A stretch of 64,000 nt of DNA from Punica granatum (lineage: Eukaryota; Streptophyta; Magnoliopsida; Myrtales; Lythraceae), in contig NC_045130.1 in the NCBI RefSeq assembly GCF_007655135.1, positions 35,150,605 through 35,214,604 of the forward strand, read 5' to 3'. Positions within the stretch are counted from its first letter, which is position 1; each line of letters starts with the position of its first letter. Below the pieces are notes generated by a model. The model ran no database searches. It had not been told where the DNA came from and saw nothing but the letters and a program-made list of their open reading frames with translations. The position numbers were made by a program, and so were the translations under genes. Shown piece after piece: positions 1 to 12,302 of this stretch.

Positions 1-772
1 TTAACGTGCTAGCCACGGTATTGAAGGGGTATAAAACACACTCCGCTTTCTATGGTATTTGTTGTGTGTTTTCCCCACTTCGAATCTCAACAGGTTCAAG
101 CTCTGACTGAATTGTTATCTCTCCATTCTTGAAGTGTCATCTGAGATAAACCTGGTTATGTTGCTCGTCAACGACGCAACATGCCATTCAACTAGATCAC
201 TCGTTATCTATTCAGATTTCCTGTTACAGTCGAGATGAAAATGGCACATGCCATGAGTGCTGTGCATTGACCTAAGTAAGCTCAGCCTCCGATCAGTGAA
301 TCATTTGCGCTTTCTACGTTTCCATTCTTTCGCTTGCTTTCAGCTCTCTCGCTATGATTCCGAAGAACGAACTCGGTCTTCTCGAGCATTGTAAGTCGGG
401 TTTACAATTACGATGATTATATATTTATGTTGGGCTCCTACGGATCATTTCCACCATGAAAATACAAGAGTTTTTATTTAGTTTAGTTTCGCACCCTGAG
501 GTCTCACTCCATCTCTTTCCAGTCCTCCTTGACGGGAAACGTTTCAATTTTTCCATTCGCCCTTAACGGCGTGAGTCTCCGTCTTACTCTCTTAACGGAG
601 ACGTCAAAAGTAAAAACCGCACAGGCTCTCTTCCTCTCTCCCCTCTCTCCTCCTCTGTTCAGTACCCGGCAACGAAACCTCAATTCAAAACCTCCAAACG
701 CCGCCGTATCACAGCCCCACCCGACCGATCGGACGCCGGCGCCACCTCGCCGCTACCCTCCTTCACCGCTCT
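1..772. other. Intergenic and promoter region left of the trihelix gene
   Basis: No convincing coding region is visible. The last 150 bases are pyrimidine-rich with many CT and CCG runs, which fits the 5' leader of the gene that starts at 773. Short open frames here carry no recognisable domain. Confidence 0.4.
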
Positions 773-1651
773 ATGGAGGAGCTCCGTGACGGGACTCCAC
801 AGGAGCTTCCACGCCCGTCGTCGGCGGCGACGCCGACGCTCCCCCGCGAGGACTGCTGGACCGACGACGCCACCCGCACGCTCATCGAGGCATGGGGCGA
901 GCGCTACGTCAGCGTCAACCGCGGCAACCTCCGCCAGCAGCACTGGCAGGAGGTAGCCGACGCCGTCAACTCCCGGCACGGCGGCGACCACCCCGGCTCA
1001 CGCCGCACGGACGTCCAGTGCAAGTACCGCATCGACACGCTCAAGAAGCGGTACAAGGCCGAGAAGGCCAAGGTCCTAGGCTCCAGCAATGGCTCTTACC
1101 TCAGTCCCTGGCCCTTTTTCCCCGTCCTCGACGCACTGATTGGCCCCCAATTTCCCGCCAAAAACCAAAACCCGTCCCCACCTCCGGCCGCCGGCGTACC
1201 TCGGACTCCGTTCACCCTCCCGGCCGTGCCGGTGCGTCCCCGGAGCTTCAAGAGGTTGGTGCGGGAGCATGCTCCTAAGGCGCCATCCCTGGCCACCGGT
1301 GACGTGTTCCTCCAGCGGAAATACGCCCCGCCAGAGAGGGAAGACTCCGAGGGCTCGGGATCGAGGTCAAGCAGCGGGAGGAGAGAGAGGACAGGAGGCA
1401 GCGGAGAGCTGGTGAGGGCTATAAGGAGGCTGGGGGAGGTGTACGAGAGGGTGGAGACGAGGAAGCAGAGGGAGTTAGTGGAGCTGGAGAAGCAGAGGAT
1501 GGAGTTCGCCAAGGAACTGGAGCAGCATAGGATGAGGTGGTTCGTCGAGATGCAGGTCCATTTTCAGAAGATGGAGAAGACGAAGAAGAAATCTCAGCCT
1601 TCTCCTTTGGCTGGTCAATGGTTAGTGCTGCTTACCTTTCTCTGTGTCTGA
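773..1651 (+). CDS. Trihelix (ASIL-type) DNA-binding transcription factor
   Basis: This 292-codon frame encodes a plant trihelix protein, a nuclear DNA-binding regulator. Residues about 28-95 form a Myb/SANT-like trihelix domain: CWTDDATRTLIEAW, then HWQEVADAVN, then the conserved TDVQCKYRIDTLKKRYK segment. A Pro-rich linker follows, with a Ser/Gly/Arg stretch near residues 195-215. The C-terminal 80 residues are a charged coiled coil (RKQRELVELEKQRMEFAKEL), as in the ASIL1/ASIL2 group, which represses embryo and seed genes in Arabidopsis. The start is the first ATG after a pyrimidine-rich leader. The last residues (LLTFLCV) look unlike the family and may be intron read-through: a donor-like GTTAGT begins at 1621, and an acceptor-like CTTGCAG near 2738 would give an almost immediate stop. 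The family is clear; the exact 3' end is not. Confidence 0.85.
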   Translation: MEELRDGTPQELPRPSSAATPTLPREDCWTDDATRTLIEAWGERYVSVNRGNLRQQHWQEVADAVNSRHGGDHPGSRRTDVQCKYRIDTLKKRYKAEKAKVLGSSNGSYLSPWPFFPVLDALIGPQFPAKNQNPSPPPAAGVPRTPFTLPAVPVRPRSFKRLVREHAPKAPSLATGDVFLQRKYAPPEREDSEGSGSRSSSGRRERTGGSGELVRAIRRLGEVYERVETRKQRELVELEKQRMEFAKELEQHRMRWFVEMQVHFQKMEKTKKKSQPSPLAGQWLVLLTFLCV

Positions 1652-4600
1652 TCATGACCATGGAGTTTCATGCTATTGATCTTCGGAATCCTGTTGAGAG
1701 TTGCGAAGTTCAGCTCTGTGCCTTGCAGAGTTTGTGTTCCCTTTTTCCCGAAGGTTTGATTTTCGATAATTGATCGGTTCTGGGAAATGATCGAATTACC
1801 TCAATTTCATGTGTTGTTGATGTATGGTATCATAGACATAAGCTGGGTTCATGTGTGACGGTTCATCAAACTCCGGCCCCGTTTCATTCCGTTGGATATG
1901 ATGTCTTTGGACCAAAAACCCGAGCCTGCGGGAATATCTTAGACATCTTTGTGCCTTGGGGAGATATGTCTTTGTTCACTTACACTGGCAAATGAATGAG
2001 AAGTTAAGAGTAGGTAGTGGTGCGGGAATATCTTAGACATGTTCGTGTACTTCGAGAGGTCAATTATAGTCCTCGTGCTTATAGACCGTTGGTGGAGCTA
2101 ATGCAGCTTCACACTCTATTTGATGAGAAGACTGATTAGGGTTGGAACTTTTGAGGAAGAAAGATGAAACTCGAAGTGTGATAGTCGATGTGCACCGGTT
2201 TTCGGCTCGAGTTTTAAGGAGGACGCAGTCCGATAAGTTTAGTTGTTGAGCCAGTCATGCGTTCTTAGTCAGGATCGTAGTCATGCAGTTCTTTTGTTTT
2301 TCCACCTTGAGACGTGGAAGAGGTTATTTCTTCTGTGTTGAAAAGGAGGAACTGTCTGGAGGCCTGCTCTATGGTATGGTCTGGACCTCCACCTCTATAT
2401 TGTTGCCGTCGGTTTCCTTCTCGATTGGCTTGCTCTGATGAAGGTTGGTGTGGACTAAATTTGACGATATGCACGTTTCCAACTACTTCATTCACGGCTT
2501 TTGCGATGTTTTTCACTGTGCGCTCACATCAATGCTGACATATTTCACAATGAGTTATTTGACATACTGGAGCTACAACCTATTTAAGGAGCAGGTGAAG
2601 ACACTTTCTTCATTTGGAGAAAGCATGTCATTGACAGAAATATGCTTTGGAGTCCTATTGCTATTTGCAGTCTTTTCAGATCACGAGCCTTCGAAAAGAA
2701 AGTCCTCTAAGACTCGATTTCTTTGTATTGCTTGCAGATAGTTGCTCGTAAAAAGGCGGTGCTGCTCGAGGTAGAAGATGTGCATGCTCTTAGAACTCAG
2801 AGTATCAGTACATAGTTAGTTTACCATCTACCTGCAAAGATTTCACTACAGCTTTACTCGGGAGAGGATGCCCGATCGAATTTTCTTGGGACTAGCTCTT
2901 TGACGTAATTTACTACATGTTCTTTTCTTGATTGTGCTTTTGGAAGTTCGTAAATATGTTTTCCGTTTGCCTGGGATTGATACTCGAGAAATCGTTACTT
3001 ATGTATTATAAGATTTGTCGTAGGCTGTGTATTCCTCTCTTTTGCCAATCCGTTTATGTTCAGGGAGAACTTCTCACAGCGTCTGCTCGTTCGCACCTGA
3101 AAACTTCATTACGATTTGGTCCTTGAACTTTTCCCAGAATAACAAATATGCCCCTACCCATGCCACTGGTTTTCCATTCCACTTATCAAGCGATCTGAAA
3201 AAAGAGTGGCAAATTATAGTACTTAAACTTATAATATACTATTTCCATTCGATTTCCAAATCTAGGAAATGTAGGTAAGAGATATGTTTTCGGATCTAGC
3301 TAAAGAATTGCAAGTCATAAGACTTATCAAGCGACACTTCGGTTTCGGCTCCGCTAGTTTTTGCAACTCCTAATTGAGTCAACTATGCTTTCGGGTTCAG
3401 TGACAGCCCTAATCGTATTAAGCTCATGTTAATAAACAATCTTCTTGAGCTGCTTATCGGCCAATGTAATATATTAGATCTCTCAGTTCAACTTCAGCTT
3501 TGAAGAAACCATCTGGCCAGAGCTCGACTCGATCGATCAGTCTTAATCGTCTCCTCAAAAACGATAGAAAAGGTTACTCATGGTGTATTTGTTCAACCAG
3601 ATAATGGAAACAGAATGAAGTATAACTTTTGTGGGACGCTGCCATTGTAACTTTATGAGTTGATGCCCATGATCTATGCGGTCTCAGGTCGGTTATATAA
3701 CCAATCGTCAGCAAAGACGAGATGCGTCGGGATAAACCTGGCCAAGAGTAGGCTAATAGGAGCAGTCACCTCCCTAAACCTCCGAGCTTCTCGAAGAAAT
3801 TTCATGTGCTCAATATGATCGAAGTTCTTCCTCAAAGAAATCCATCTCTACGCGGAGCGGCTAATAAATGGATTTTATATCTTTTATGCAAAGGTTCAAA
3901 ACTCATTGAAAGTACTTCATAATCAAGGTTAAGTGGTTGCGTGAGCATCATTAGTCTCGGCATATATATATATATATATTTATTTATATATAAAACCTGC
4001 TGCTGGAAGAATATATATGCGATTCCTGAAGGAAAATTCAGAACCCTAAAATGAATCATGGTGCATATATTTGGATCAGATATGTAATTTTTATTTATAT
4101 ATATATATATCATCATTTCCGTTCATTTTACAAAAAAAAAATTCACATCATAGACAAAAATAATCAGAGAGATGAACAGAAGAAAACCCCAAAAATCAAT
4201 AAAGAAAAAGGAAGATTACCCCAAAAAAAAAAAAGAAAGGAAAAAGGAACAGAAGAAATTAAGGAGGAAGAAATCTCACGGAAACTAAAAATGCTGCATA
4301 AACCCCTTAACAGATCTCTAATATATATCGCAGCAATGTACGCATGCCTTCATCATGCAGATGAGTTACTTTGATCTCGAAGTATATATGCTGAATGGAT
4401 GGAGGGCTCTAAGCGATCAGCCCCAATGCCTGAAAAAGTGAAGAAGCCAATCAACCTGCAGAGCGATCGAGCATCGATTCCCCCACTCAAGAGCTATAGC
4501 TACATATGCTTCCAAGGTTTTGTACTGTTAAATTCCTCCCGTTTGATCCCAACTTAATTCAACAGCGGTGATCATCCTGCACATGCACGCATCCGTTGTT

Positions 4601-7514
4601 ATCAGCATCAGGTGAACGAGTTCCGCAAAAACTTTGTGGGTATATATACACATATATGTATATTACCCGTAAATCATAAGGACAAACGTTTGTATGACAT
4701 GGAATTCAATGGTGAGTGAATAATATCTTTCAACAGCAAACAGGCCTATTAGTGGACCTAGAGAGATTAACTAGCCTGGGGCAATCAACAAATATATCGA
4801 GCCACTACATGCATAGAGTGTCACGATAGTGCGAGTTCGGTACAACAGAATGAAATGATATCATCACGATATGTTTTGCCCGGCGATTCTATTCCATTCC
4901 TTTCCATTTTGGCATATCAGATATGGCATTAGGGTTATGTAGACCTAGAAGGGATACGAAACTGGAAGACAAAAACAAATCAAGCCAGTGGATATATAAA
5001 TAATTCATGGAATGACAGAAAGATAAGAGGGGTTAATTAACCCCGTTGCCTTGGCGCAAGGATACGATGACTAAACATAGATGGCATACCCTTTATTCCT
5101 ATATATATGCTTTCTGTCCGGATCAATTCATTGATCGAGAATTAATCTCTTTATGATGGAAAGGATATATATCTGAAGAAAACGTGATCTTTGAGTTCGA
5201 TTTGGTCTATGTACAGTGAAAAAGATGGTTACTAGATGAAAAATCTACACTTTTTTTTTTTTTTTTTGCTGGAAGAAAAATCTACCCTCAGAAGAGGAAA
5301 CATCCATAACCTTCTAGCATGACGAAGAAGAGAACATTAAACAAGCAATTAGTTGGTAAGTGAAGTTGCATATATTTACAAAATTGCAGTGATTCGGAAA
5401 CCCGTGCTATCACTTGTGGGTAGACACGCCGTACAGTTCAAATAATATATGTATATGACCGATGAACGATGGATTGATCAAGACAAAAGTATCTAACTAA
5501 ACACAGAACTTCTTCCATTATTTAATAATATAAGTACCAAATTGGTACATAAAAATGATAAACCAGCCCAGACACAACATTTGTGAGACATATTTGTTTC
5601 ATTATATGTTGTTTGTATCACCGTATAGTGATACAAAAAAATTCAGAAAGTAATTGAAGTTCATACACATCCGTATAATGTCCAAACAACATGTTGGTGG
5701 CTAATTCAAAAGCGTATAGAGTACAGTTATATTAATGCCATTTGCATTAGTTAACCTTCCCAACTTGCGCCCGGATCGACACAGTTGAGATCATTCTTAG
5801 GGTGCATTGAACATATATCTGGAATCATAAATAATTTCGACATAGAGGTCCATGTAATAATTCAAACGAAGAACATACACGAGTGAGGTAAATATATAGC
5901 ATGAGATTCATTGCATCTGCATTCTACAGAAGCTCCACAAATCAATTTTCCCTAAGTCAATGAAAATCTGATGGGGAATGATTCGCTAGAGTATGATTTA
6001 TATTAATCGTAAGATTATCTCCGATGCATCGTTGCATCTCGACATCCTCTACTGCCTTCATTAGCAAAGTAATGTAATTCAAACCACATAAGTGTTGGAA
6101 GTATCTTTTATGATCATAAATTTTCTCGAAAATTAGGACAACATGAGACAACCTAGCTATACTCATGTTTCTACAAGAAGAGAAAGCAAGGGTTTGTCAA
6201 TTGATCCAAGCTAGCTAGCAATGCGTGATTCACGAGCATTTTTTTATCACCGACAAGGACCTCACTTGGAAATTTATTTGCATTTGAGTGATTATATAAG
6301 TGAGAGGGACATTTTGTCATGTTTATGAGTGTTCTAAGTTAGCACTAACCCAAGATTGATTTTATATCATAGATTATTAGAACTTTTCTTTCTCCCTCAC
6401 GGATAATAAATGGATTTGCAATGATGGCATTTTGACGAAATAAATTTCTTATTATGTGATCAAAGGCTAAGGCATGTATAGATTACATTTAATATAGATA
6501 AAGCACTGTACGAACAATTAAATAATGCAATTAAGAAACCTTAAACTTGGTTAATCATTGGCTTGTGAATGATGTATGTGTCATAGATATTAAATTGTAT
6601 CTATCAACTTGCTTTAGTGTTTTTGTTATTTCTATTGGCCGTGCGTGGGGGCAACCATATCTTCATCAGAATCTTAAAGGACCCCGAATCTAAGAAAAGT
6701 TAATTTTACTAATTGTAAACAATTGTCACTATTAGATATGCAATTAGAGACGGCAGCGATGAATGCAGTACATTTGCCAGTGATCGATAATCATTTTCCC
6801 CCTTTCTGTCAAGTGTGTGTTCAAATGCAATTCTTTTTTGTGATTGATACACAAGTGTAACAGTCTGAGCTAGGCATTTGTAGATAGATCGATTGAAGAA
6901 AAAATTGTGGCATACCTCTATCTAGATCGATGATCGAATAATCCGCTATAACCTGAAATAGAGACAGTCAAGTGTGTTTCTCTGGCCAATTTACAACAAG
7001 GTTATGAGATCCTAAATTCTCAGGAGTCATCCAATACATAGACTATTTGTTTTGGGCTTCTATTATAAATTAGACACTTCAATTATTTCCCACATTGTTT
7101 TCCTTCGTTCTTATTTATTTGGAATTATTATATATATATATATCATAGAACAATATTCCTTTTGAGTGTTTTCTTAGAACAAAGATGTTTTAGCTAGAGT
7201 TGAACCTTGTACACAGAATTTAATTCAGAAGGTGAATTAAAAATAAATAGCTTTCGGACCGACAAATGGTACATGACCCAATATGTATCAGTGAATTATG
7301 GTCCATTTGCGTATATATACATGTACGCACATTTGATGGAGTTTCACAATTAGTCTGATATACATTTTCAAGACAATTAAATCGTATTTTATGCTACCAA
7401 ATCAAGAAATTATTGATGGCGATCATTGATATCGTCTCTTATAATGTAAATGAGAGGACGCAATTAATGAAAGGGTTGCAGTGGAGAATCTTACCGTTTG
7501 ACTCCAAACCATGA
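1652..7514. other. Long AT-rich intergenic stretch
   Basis: The first kilobase may be 3' transcribed sequence or an intron of the trihelix gene. The rest shows (TA)n microsatellites (about 3961-3980, 4095-4111 and 7130-7144), a poly-T run near 5250 and no coding region I can support. Short frames at 2445-2741, 3832-4116 and 5957-6166 have low-complexity or unrecognisable translations. Confidence 0.4.
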
Positions 7515-8033
7515 TTAAGAGAAGTGAATTGGAGGACTCGATGACTGGTCACTTGATGATGATCCTTTGCCACCTTGTTGATCCTTCTTCTTCTTCTTCT
7601 TGTAAGGGATCCCCCTCGCCTTGGCTTGGCACTCCCTCACCTCCTTGAGGTAAACCCGGATCGCCCCACTCGCGAAAGGGTTCGTCTCTGGGGTCCCACC
7701 GTTCTCCTCGTAGGCTGCCCTGAGCCGCCCGATCAGCGCGTCCAGGCTCCCCCAAGCCTGCCTGAGCGGGCAAGTGCAAGGAGCGGGCGGCTCCGGCTGC
7801 CCGTAGAACATGCACCCCTGGAGGTGAACCTTGGTCTTCCCGAATTGGTCAAGGTACCGGAGGAATTCCAGGACGTGGTTGCAGTTGCACTGGGAGAGCG
7901 GAACCGGCGGCCTCTGGTTCCTCAGGTACTGCCCGAAAGTGTTCCAGTCCCGTCTCTTCTGTGACTCGTATCGGCTTGGGGTCGGTGGTTGCTGGTGGTC
8001 GCCCAGCGATCTAGAAGATCCCTCTCCCGACAT
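7515..8033 (-). CDS. ALOG domain protein (LSH / G1-like family)
   Basis: A single-exon gene encoding 172 residues of the plant-specific ALOG family (LIGHT-DEPENDENT SHORT HYPOCOTYLS and rice G1), small nuclear proteins that act as transcriptional regulators in meristem boundaries and organ growth. The ALOG domain fills residues about 21-148. It opens with [18 protein letters not shown], contains a zinc-ribbon-like insert with Cys and His (LSQCNCNHV, then HLQGC and CTCPL), and ends in the conserved [19 protein letters not shown] basic run (YKKKKKK) directly after it is the usual nuclear localisation signal. The tail is Ser-rich and short. The start is an ATG preceded on the coding strand by a GA-rich leader (CT-repeat at about 8034-8065 on the plus strand). 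Family assignment is firm; which LSH member it is cannot be decided. Confidence 0.93.
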   Translation of the reverse strand: MSGEGSSRSLGDHQQPPTPSRYESQKRRDWNTFGQYLRNQRPPVPLSQCNCNHVLEFLRYLDQFGKTKVHLQGCMFYGQPEPPAPCTCPLRQAWGSLDALIGRLRAAYEENGGTPETNPFASGAIRVYLKEVRECQAKARGIPYKKKKKKDQQGGKGSSSSDQSSSPPIHFS

Positions 8034-8409
8034 CCCCCTCCCCCTCTCTCGCTCTCTCTCTCGAATGTTAATCTTCGGTGAAGTTCGATTAAGTTCTCAT
8101 TTTGGTAATTAAATATGGATCCATTTTGGAGGTAAAAGAACAGGAGAAATAAGGGGAGTGGAATGTAGAAGAAGAATGAAGGAGAAGTTCACATCATTGG
8201 CCTAATGACTGGACAATAGAGATGGGGCCATGTATGATATAATTTGCTGCCTTTTCGATGTGCATATCTTATTTTTATTCGTCCTTCGTGTTTAGCCCAA
8301 TAATATAAGAGTCCAGTTAAACGTTCAGCTACACGTTTCATGGAAAAAAAATACAAATTAGCTTGCTTCAAATGTCAAGATATGTTTGACACATGATCGC
8401 CGTCATTAA

Positions 8410-8542
8410 AAAACGAGTCGGATATCAACTTCATCATATATATATATATATATATAGGCCAAAAGCCACCTCATTTCGCACCCGATGAAGTTGATATCAG
8501 ACTCGTTTTTCATCGGGTGCCAAATGAGGCGGCTGTTGGCCT
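8410..8542. repeat. Interleaved inverted repeats (order A-B-A'-B')
   Basis: Two inverted repeats are interleaved rather than nested. Arm A (8410-8435) pairs with A' (8484-8510). Arm B (8456-8487) pairs with B' (8511-8542). A and B are separated by a (TA)n run. B and A' overlap by four bases, and A' and B' abut. The arms are about 85-90 per cent complementary by eye. The arrangement cannot form a single hairpin; it could form either of two alternative hairpins or a pseudoknot. It may be the compact remnant of a TIR transposon. No target duplication was identified. Confidence 0.7.
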
Positions 8543-9649
8543 ACATATGAGATGTCTTTAGGCTAACTCTGTCATCAATCCTATTCACTTTCCAATTTTT
8601 AAAATTAATTAGTCCATAAAACTAATCAGAAGCCTGTTTTATGCTATCATTATGAACTATTAACATAAGCTCATAAGCTTCCCAGCGTGTCTAAATAAGA
8701 AAACAATAAGCTGAAATAGTAGCCGTTAACCTTCTTTTTTTCTTTTTTTTGAGAAATTGCTTCAGCATAATTACACTCGCTCTCAAAGTGTAATCAAGAG
8801 ATTCCAACAAGTTCGATTCTCATGAAGTGCAACTTCTCAGACGTACTGCTTTGTCCCTCTATCCCTTACTAGATCTATATATAAACGTCCACTATAACAA
8901 AAAAAAAAAAGAAGAAGAAAGAATAATTGCTTAAATGTTTGAATGGTGAACTGTTTATATTTGACCTGTCTATATTGGAAGAGTAGATGGATGTCTATAT
9001 ACGCGCGCGCCGCGCGCGCATATATATATATATATGTACATATCTGTGAATGAGATCTGGTCCTGAAGATTTCCTTTCGCTGTTTTGCCTGTCCTTTTCG
9101 TATCATGTAACTTGGAAAAGATATATACATGACATGGAAAGCAGCCCCTGAAAACCTAAAAGTATCTAAAATAAAAAGAAAAGGGGTACTAATGATGGAA
9201 AAAAAGTACATAAAAGTATCCAATCTTTAATTTCTTAGATATCCGGTACCGTTAGATTTGCACTGAAAATAAGGCAGCTCTGATGACCTGAACGTATGAG
9301 TTAAAATCATCAATAATATAAAAAATAAAAAAATTGTATGAGTTAAAATCATCGATAGTATAAAAAATAAAAAATTACTAGATAACAAATCATAAAAATT
9401 TTTCAAAATGCCATTTAGGAGCTCTTTTTTATTTTTTATTTTTGGGTTAATCGCTGCCAAGACATAGGCTTGCATTCTTGCTGTAAGCGCAAGGATTGCG
9501 TACGCATTAGGTTTGTCTCATTTGCCGCTACATAACGTCCGCCGAATCAGAAAAACGGTGTCCCTGATTCCGAATTAGTTAAGGATTCATTCTAATTACA
9601 GCTTAAAATGACAAGAAATACATAAATATGTGCTAAAAAAAGGGGTATA
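8543..9649. other. Intergenic stretch with tRNA-like and alternating purine-pyrimidine tracts
   Basis: No gene is seen. A tRNA-like B-box (AAGTTCGATTCTC) near 8811-8823 suggests a short SINE remnant starting near 8750. At 9001-9035 alternating CG dinucleotides run straight into an alternating TA run. A 45-base unit is duplicated near 9290-9380. The frame on the minus strand at 8837-9223 is low complexity. Confidence 0.35.
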
Positions 9650-11005
9650 TTACAATAAAAAAAACTTAAGTTTTGCAAAAATTCTCAATTTTGACATAAA
9701 TTTTATTTTGTAACAAAACAAATCACAAGTTTTTTATCCAATTGCTGTTGTGGACTTAATGGAAGTTAATGTGGAGCCACTCTAGCACACGTGGCACCAC
9801 TCCTTGTGTGACACCTCATAAAAAAATCAGAGAAAAATAGAAAAAATAAAGCTCAGAAAAATTACAAAATCAATATGGAAAAAAATTTGCAAAAAATAAA
9901 CAAAGTTCACAAACTATTTTTCGAATTAAAATAAAATTCTGAAAAAATACAAATTAAATCAAAATATAAATAAACTCCAAAAAATAAATAAAAAAAATAA
10001 AAAAGGAAAATAATAAAAATGAATAAATTATGATAATGTACAAAACAATTTCAAAAAAAAGAAACTCAAAAATTTAAAATTACTAAAAGTAAACAAAATT
10101 TTTAAAATAAAAAATTAAATAAAATTCAGCAAAAGTAAAATAAAAATTTTCCAAAATTTTCAAAATTATGGAAAAATTCCCAAAAAATTTGAAACAAATA
10201 GAAATTTTTTTAAAATAATAAAAATAAAATGAATAAAATATAAGAAAATTTTAATAAATGTCCAAAATTTTAAAAAATATAAAGAAAATTCTGAATTTTA
10301 AAGAACGTCCAAAAAACTTTTAACAAGTTTCTGAATTTATTTATTTCTAAAAAAATTCTTCTGAGCTTTTTAAAATTTTATAATTTTTTTGAACTTTTAT
10401 GAGTATTCTCTTTAATTCAAATTTTAACGCACGGTCGACTATTAATTTCATTAATTTTCACTAATAGAATTACGAAAATTTTATTAATATGATGTTTTTA
10501 AATTTTTTCCTTAATATTATTTAATTTTTCCTATTTTATTTTATTTTTTTGAATTTTCTCATTTTAATTTTTCAAGTTCTGTATCTTAATTCTACTCATT
10601 TTACAGTTTTCCTGATTTTTAAATAATTTTATTTGCTTTTCCGATATTTTGGAATTTATTGAATTTTTATTGAATTTCTCATTTTTCAAAATTTAATTTT
10701 AATTTCAGAAGGTTTTGTGAACTTTTTCGAATTTTTTGCAAATTTTTTTTAATTTTTTTTAATTTTCTTTATTTTTAAATTTTTTTAAATTTTTTATGAG
10801 GTGTCCCACAAGGTGCCACGTGTGCAAAAGTAGGTCCACATTAACTTCCGTTAACTCCACATCAGCAATTGGACGGAAAACGCTAGTGGAATTTGACGGT
10901 ATCTCATTTCTAAGACAACAACAAAACCTTATTTTGTTATAAAATAAAATTTAGGTCAAAACTGAAAATTTCTACAGAACTTAGGTTTTTTTTTAAAAAA
11001 AGATT
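9650..11005. mobile_element. Long AT-rich foldback element
   Basis: The two ends are long inverted copies of each other. The left end (about 9655-9835) and right end (about 10795-11000) align after reverse complementing, including the segment around CTAAATTTTATTTTGTAAC, the block with CCACGTG/CACGTGG, and the block ending TATGAGGTGTC. Inside, the left half is A-rich and the right half T-rich. At least the next 100 bases also pair (the motif AAGTTCACAAA near 9905 with its complement near 10715), so most of the 1.35 kb may fold on itself. No coding sequence is visible and I could not define a target duplication. It resembles a non-autonomous Mutator-type or foldback transposon. Confidence 0.65.
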
Positions 11006-12302
11006 TACACTAACAAAAATAACACACACATATGACATATACTTCATTGATCAGTGTACTGGCAAATTTCGTCTGGGTGACCTAATTGGCATGGTGATTT
11101 GGAGTTACCAAATTGTTGTAACTATGGTTCATAACACATACTAGATTAATGAGAGTTAATTCCTCATTTTATGTGCTTGTCATATAAAATTATGATAAAA
11201 ATAAAAATCTAAAATTGGTACATACGTGCATTATTTTGCGGAGCAAGAGACTAATCAAGTGTGAATTTCCTAATTTCCGGCGCATGAGATAAATCTAATG
11301 TCAATATAAATATACCATAACCTGTATTCTGAACATAATGAGGAAATACTCTCGTAATCATTTTATAATTAAAAATATTTAAAGAATTTAATTACTATAT
11401 TATATATTTTATTTAAGTTTAATTAATAAAAAAGAAAAAAAGGATATCTTTTCCATATATATGCATTTGGATTTATTAGGCAATTTAAATTTAAAAATAA
11501 ATGATTAATTTACTTGATGAAAGTTAAAAGAAATTGTTTCATTCCCTTTTTTTAATCAAATCCTCATTACATTTCTCATCAAAATATACAAATGCAGAAA
11601 TCAATGAGTAAGTAGATTTCTTCTTCTCCTGTAATTTGATTTTTTTTTTGTTCTCGAAAAACTCCTCCCGCCTTGGTTATTTCATTGAGACTGTACCTAA
11701 TACTCTTTACATGCATTAATTCCGATCTTAAGAGACATCTAATATTATTTGAACATTAAGTTGGAGGTTGTCATGCTCAACCAATTTTACGTAGTATTTT
11801 GTTAATATTATTCTTCCGCTGCCTTATCCGATTGCAAAAAACGAAGATCTAGAGGAGAAAATCCACATTTTGATAGTATTAACAAACAGTTTCGAGAATT
11901 CTTGAATATTACAATGAAAAAAACTTCATTAATAAATTCGCGAGATAAAAATAAAAGAACGACCTGTGCATACATGACCAACTTGCTAATAGTATATATA
12001 TTTTCATAGTCGCCATGATTCCTGATTAGAGAGTGAGGAAAACTGAGGTGCACGTCAATTTGTTGATGGGGATGACACCCGACCCAATCTTGTGGGCTCC
12101 ATAAGGAAGATAACCCCCACAACACGAGAATTAAGTTTAAGTGCTCAAGTACAATGTAAATGTAATGTTCATCGATGATATGCCGATAAGGGTCTGTCTT
12201 CAGGATTAATTGAAAGTTCATGACAAGTTTTTTTTTTTTTTCATTTAACATGTTAATCATTAGATTTAGCTTGATCGAAATCGCGATATATATACCGTTC
12301 AA
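11006..12302. other. AT-rich intergenic stretch
   Basis: No supported gene. The minus-strand frame at 11808-12302 has no start context or domain I recognise and is mostly low complexity, although the part around 12040-12110 has more balanced composition and could be an eroded exon. Confidence 0.3.

Noticed and set aside
680..1512. Minus-strand and second-frame ORFs over the trihelix gene
   Set aside because: Shadows of the GC-rich coding sequence in 773-1651.
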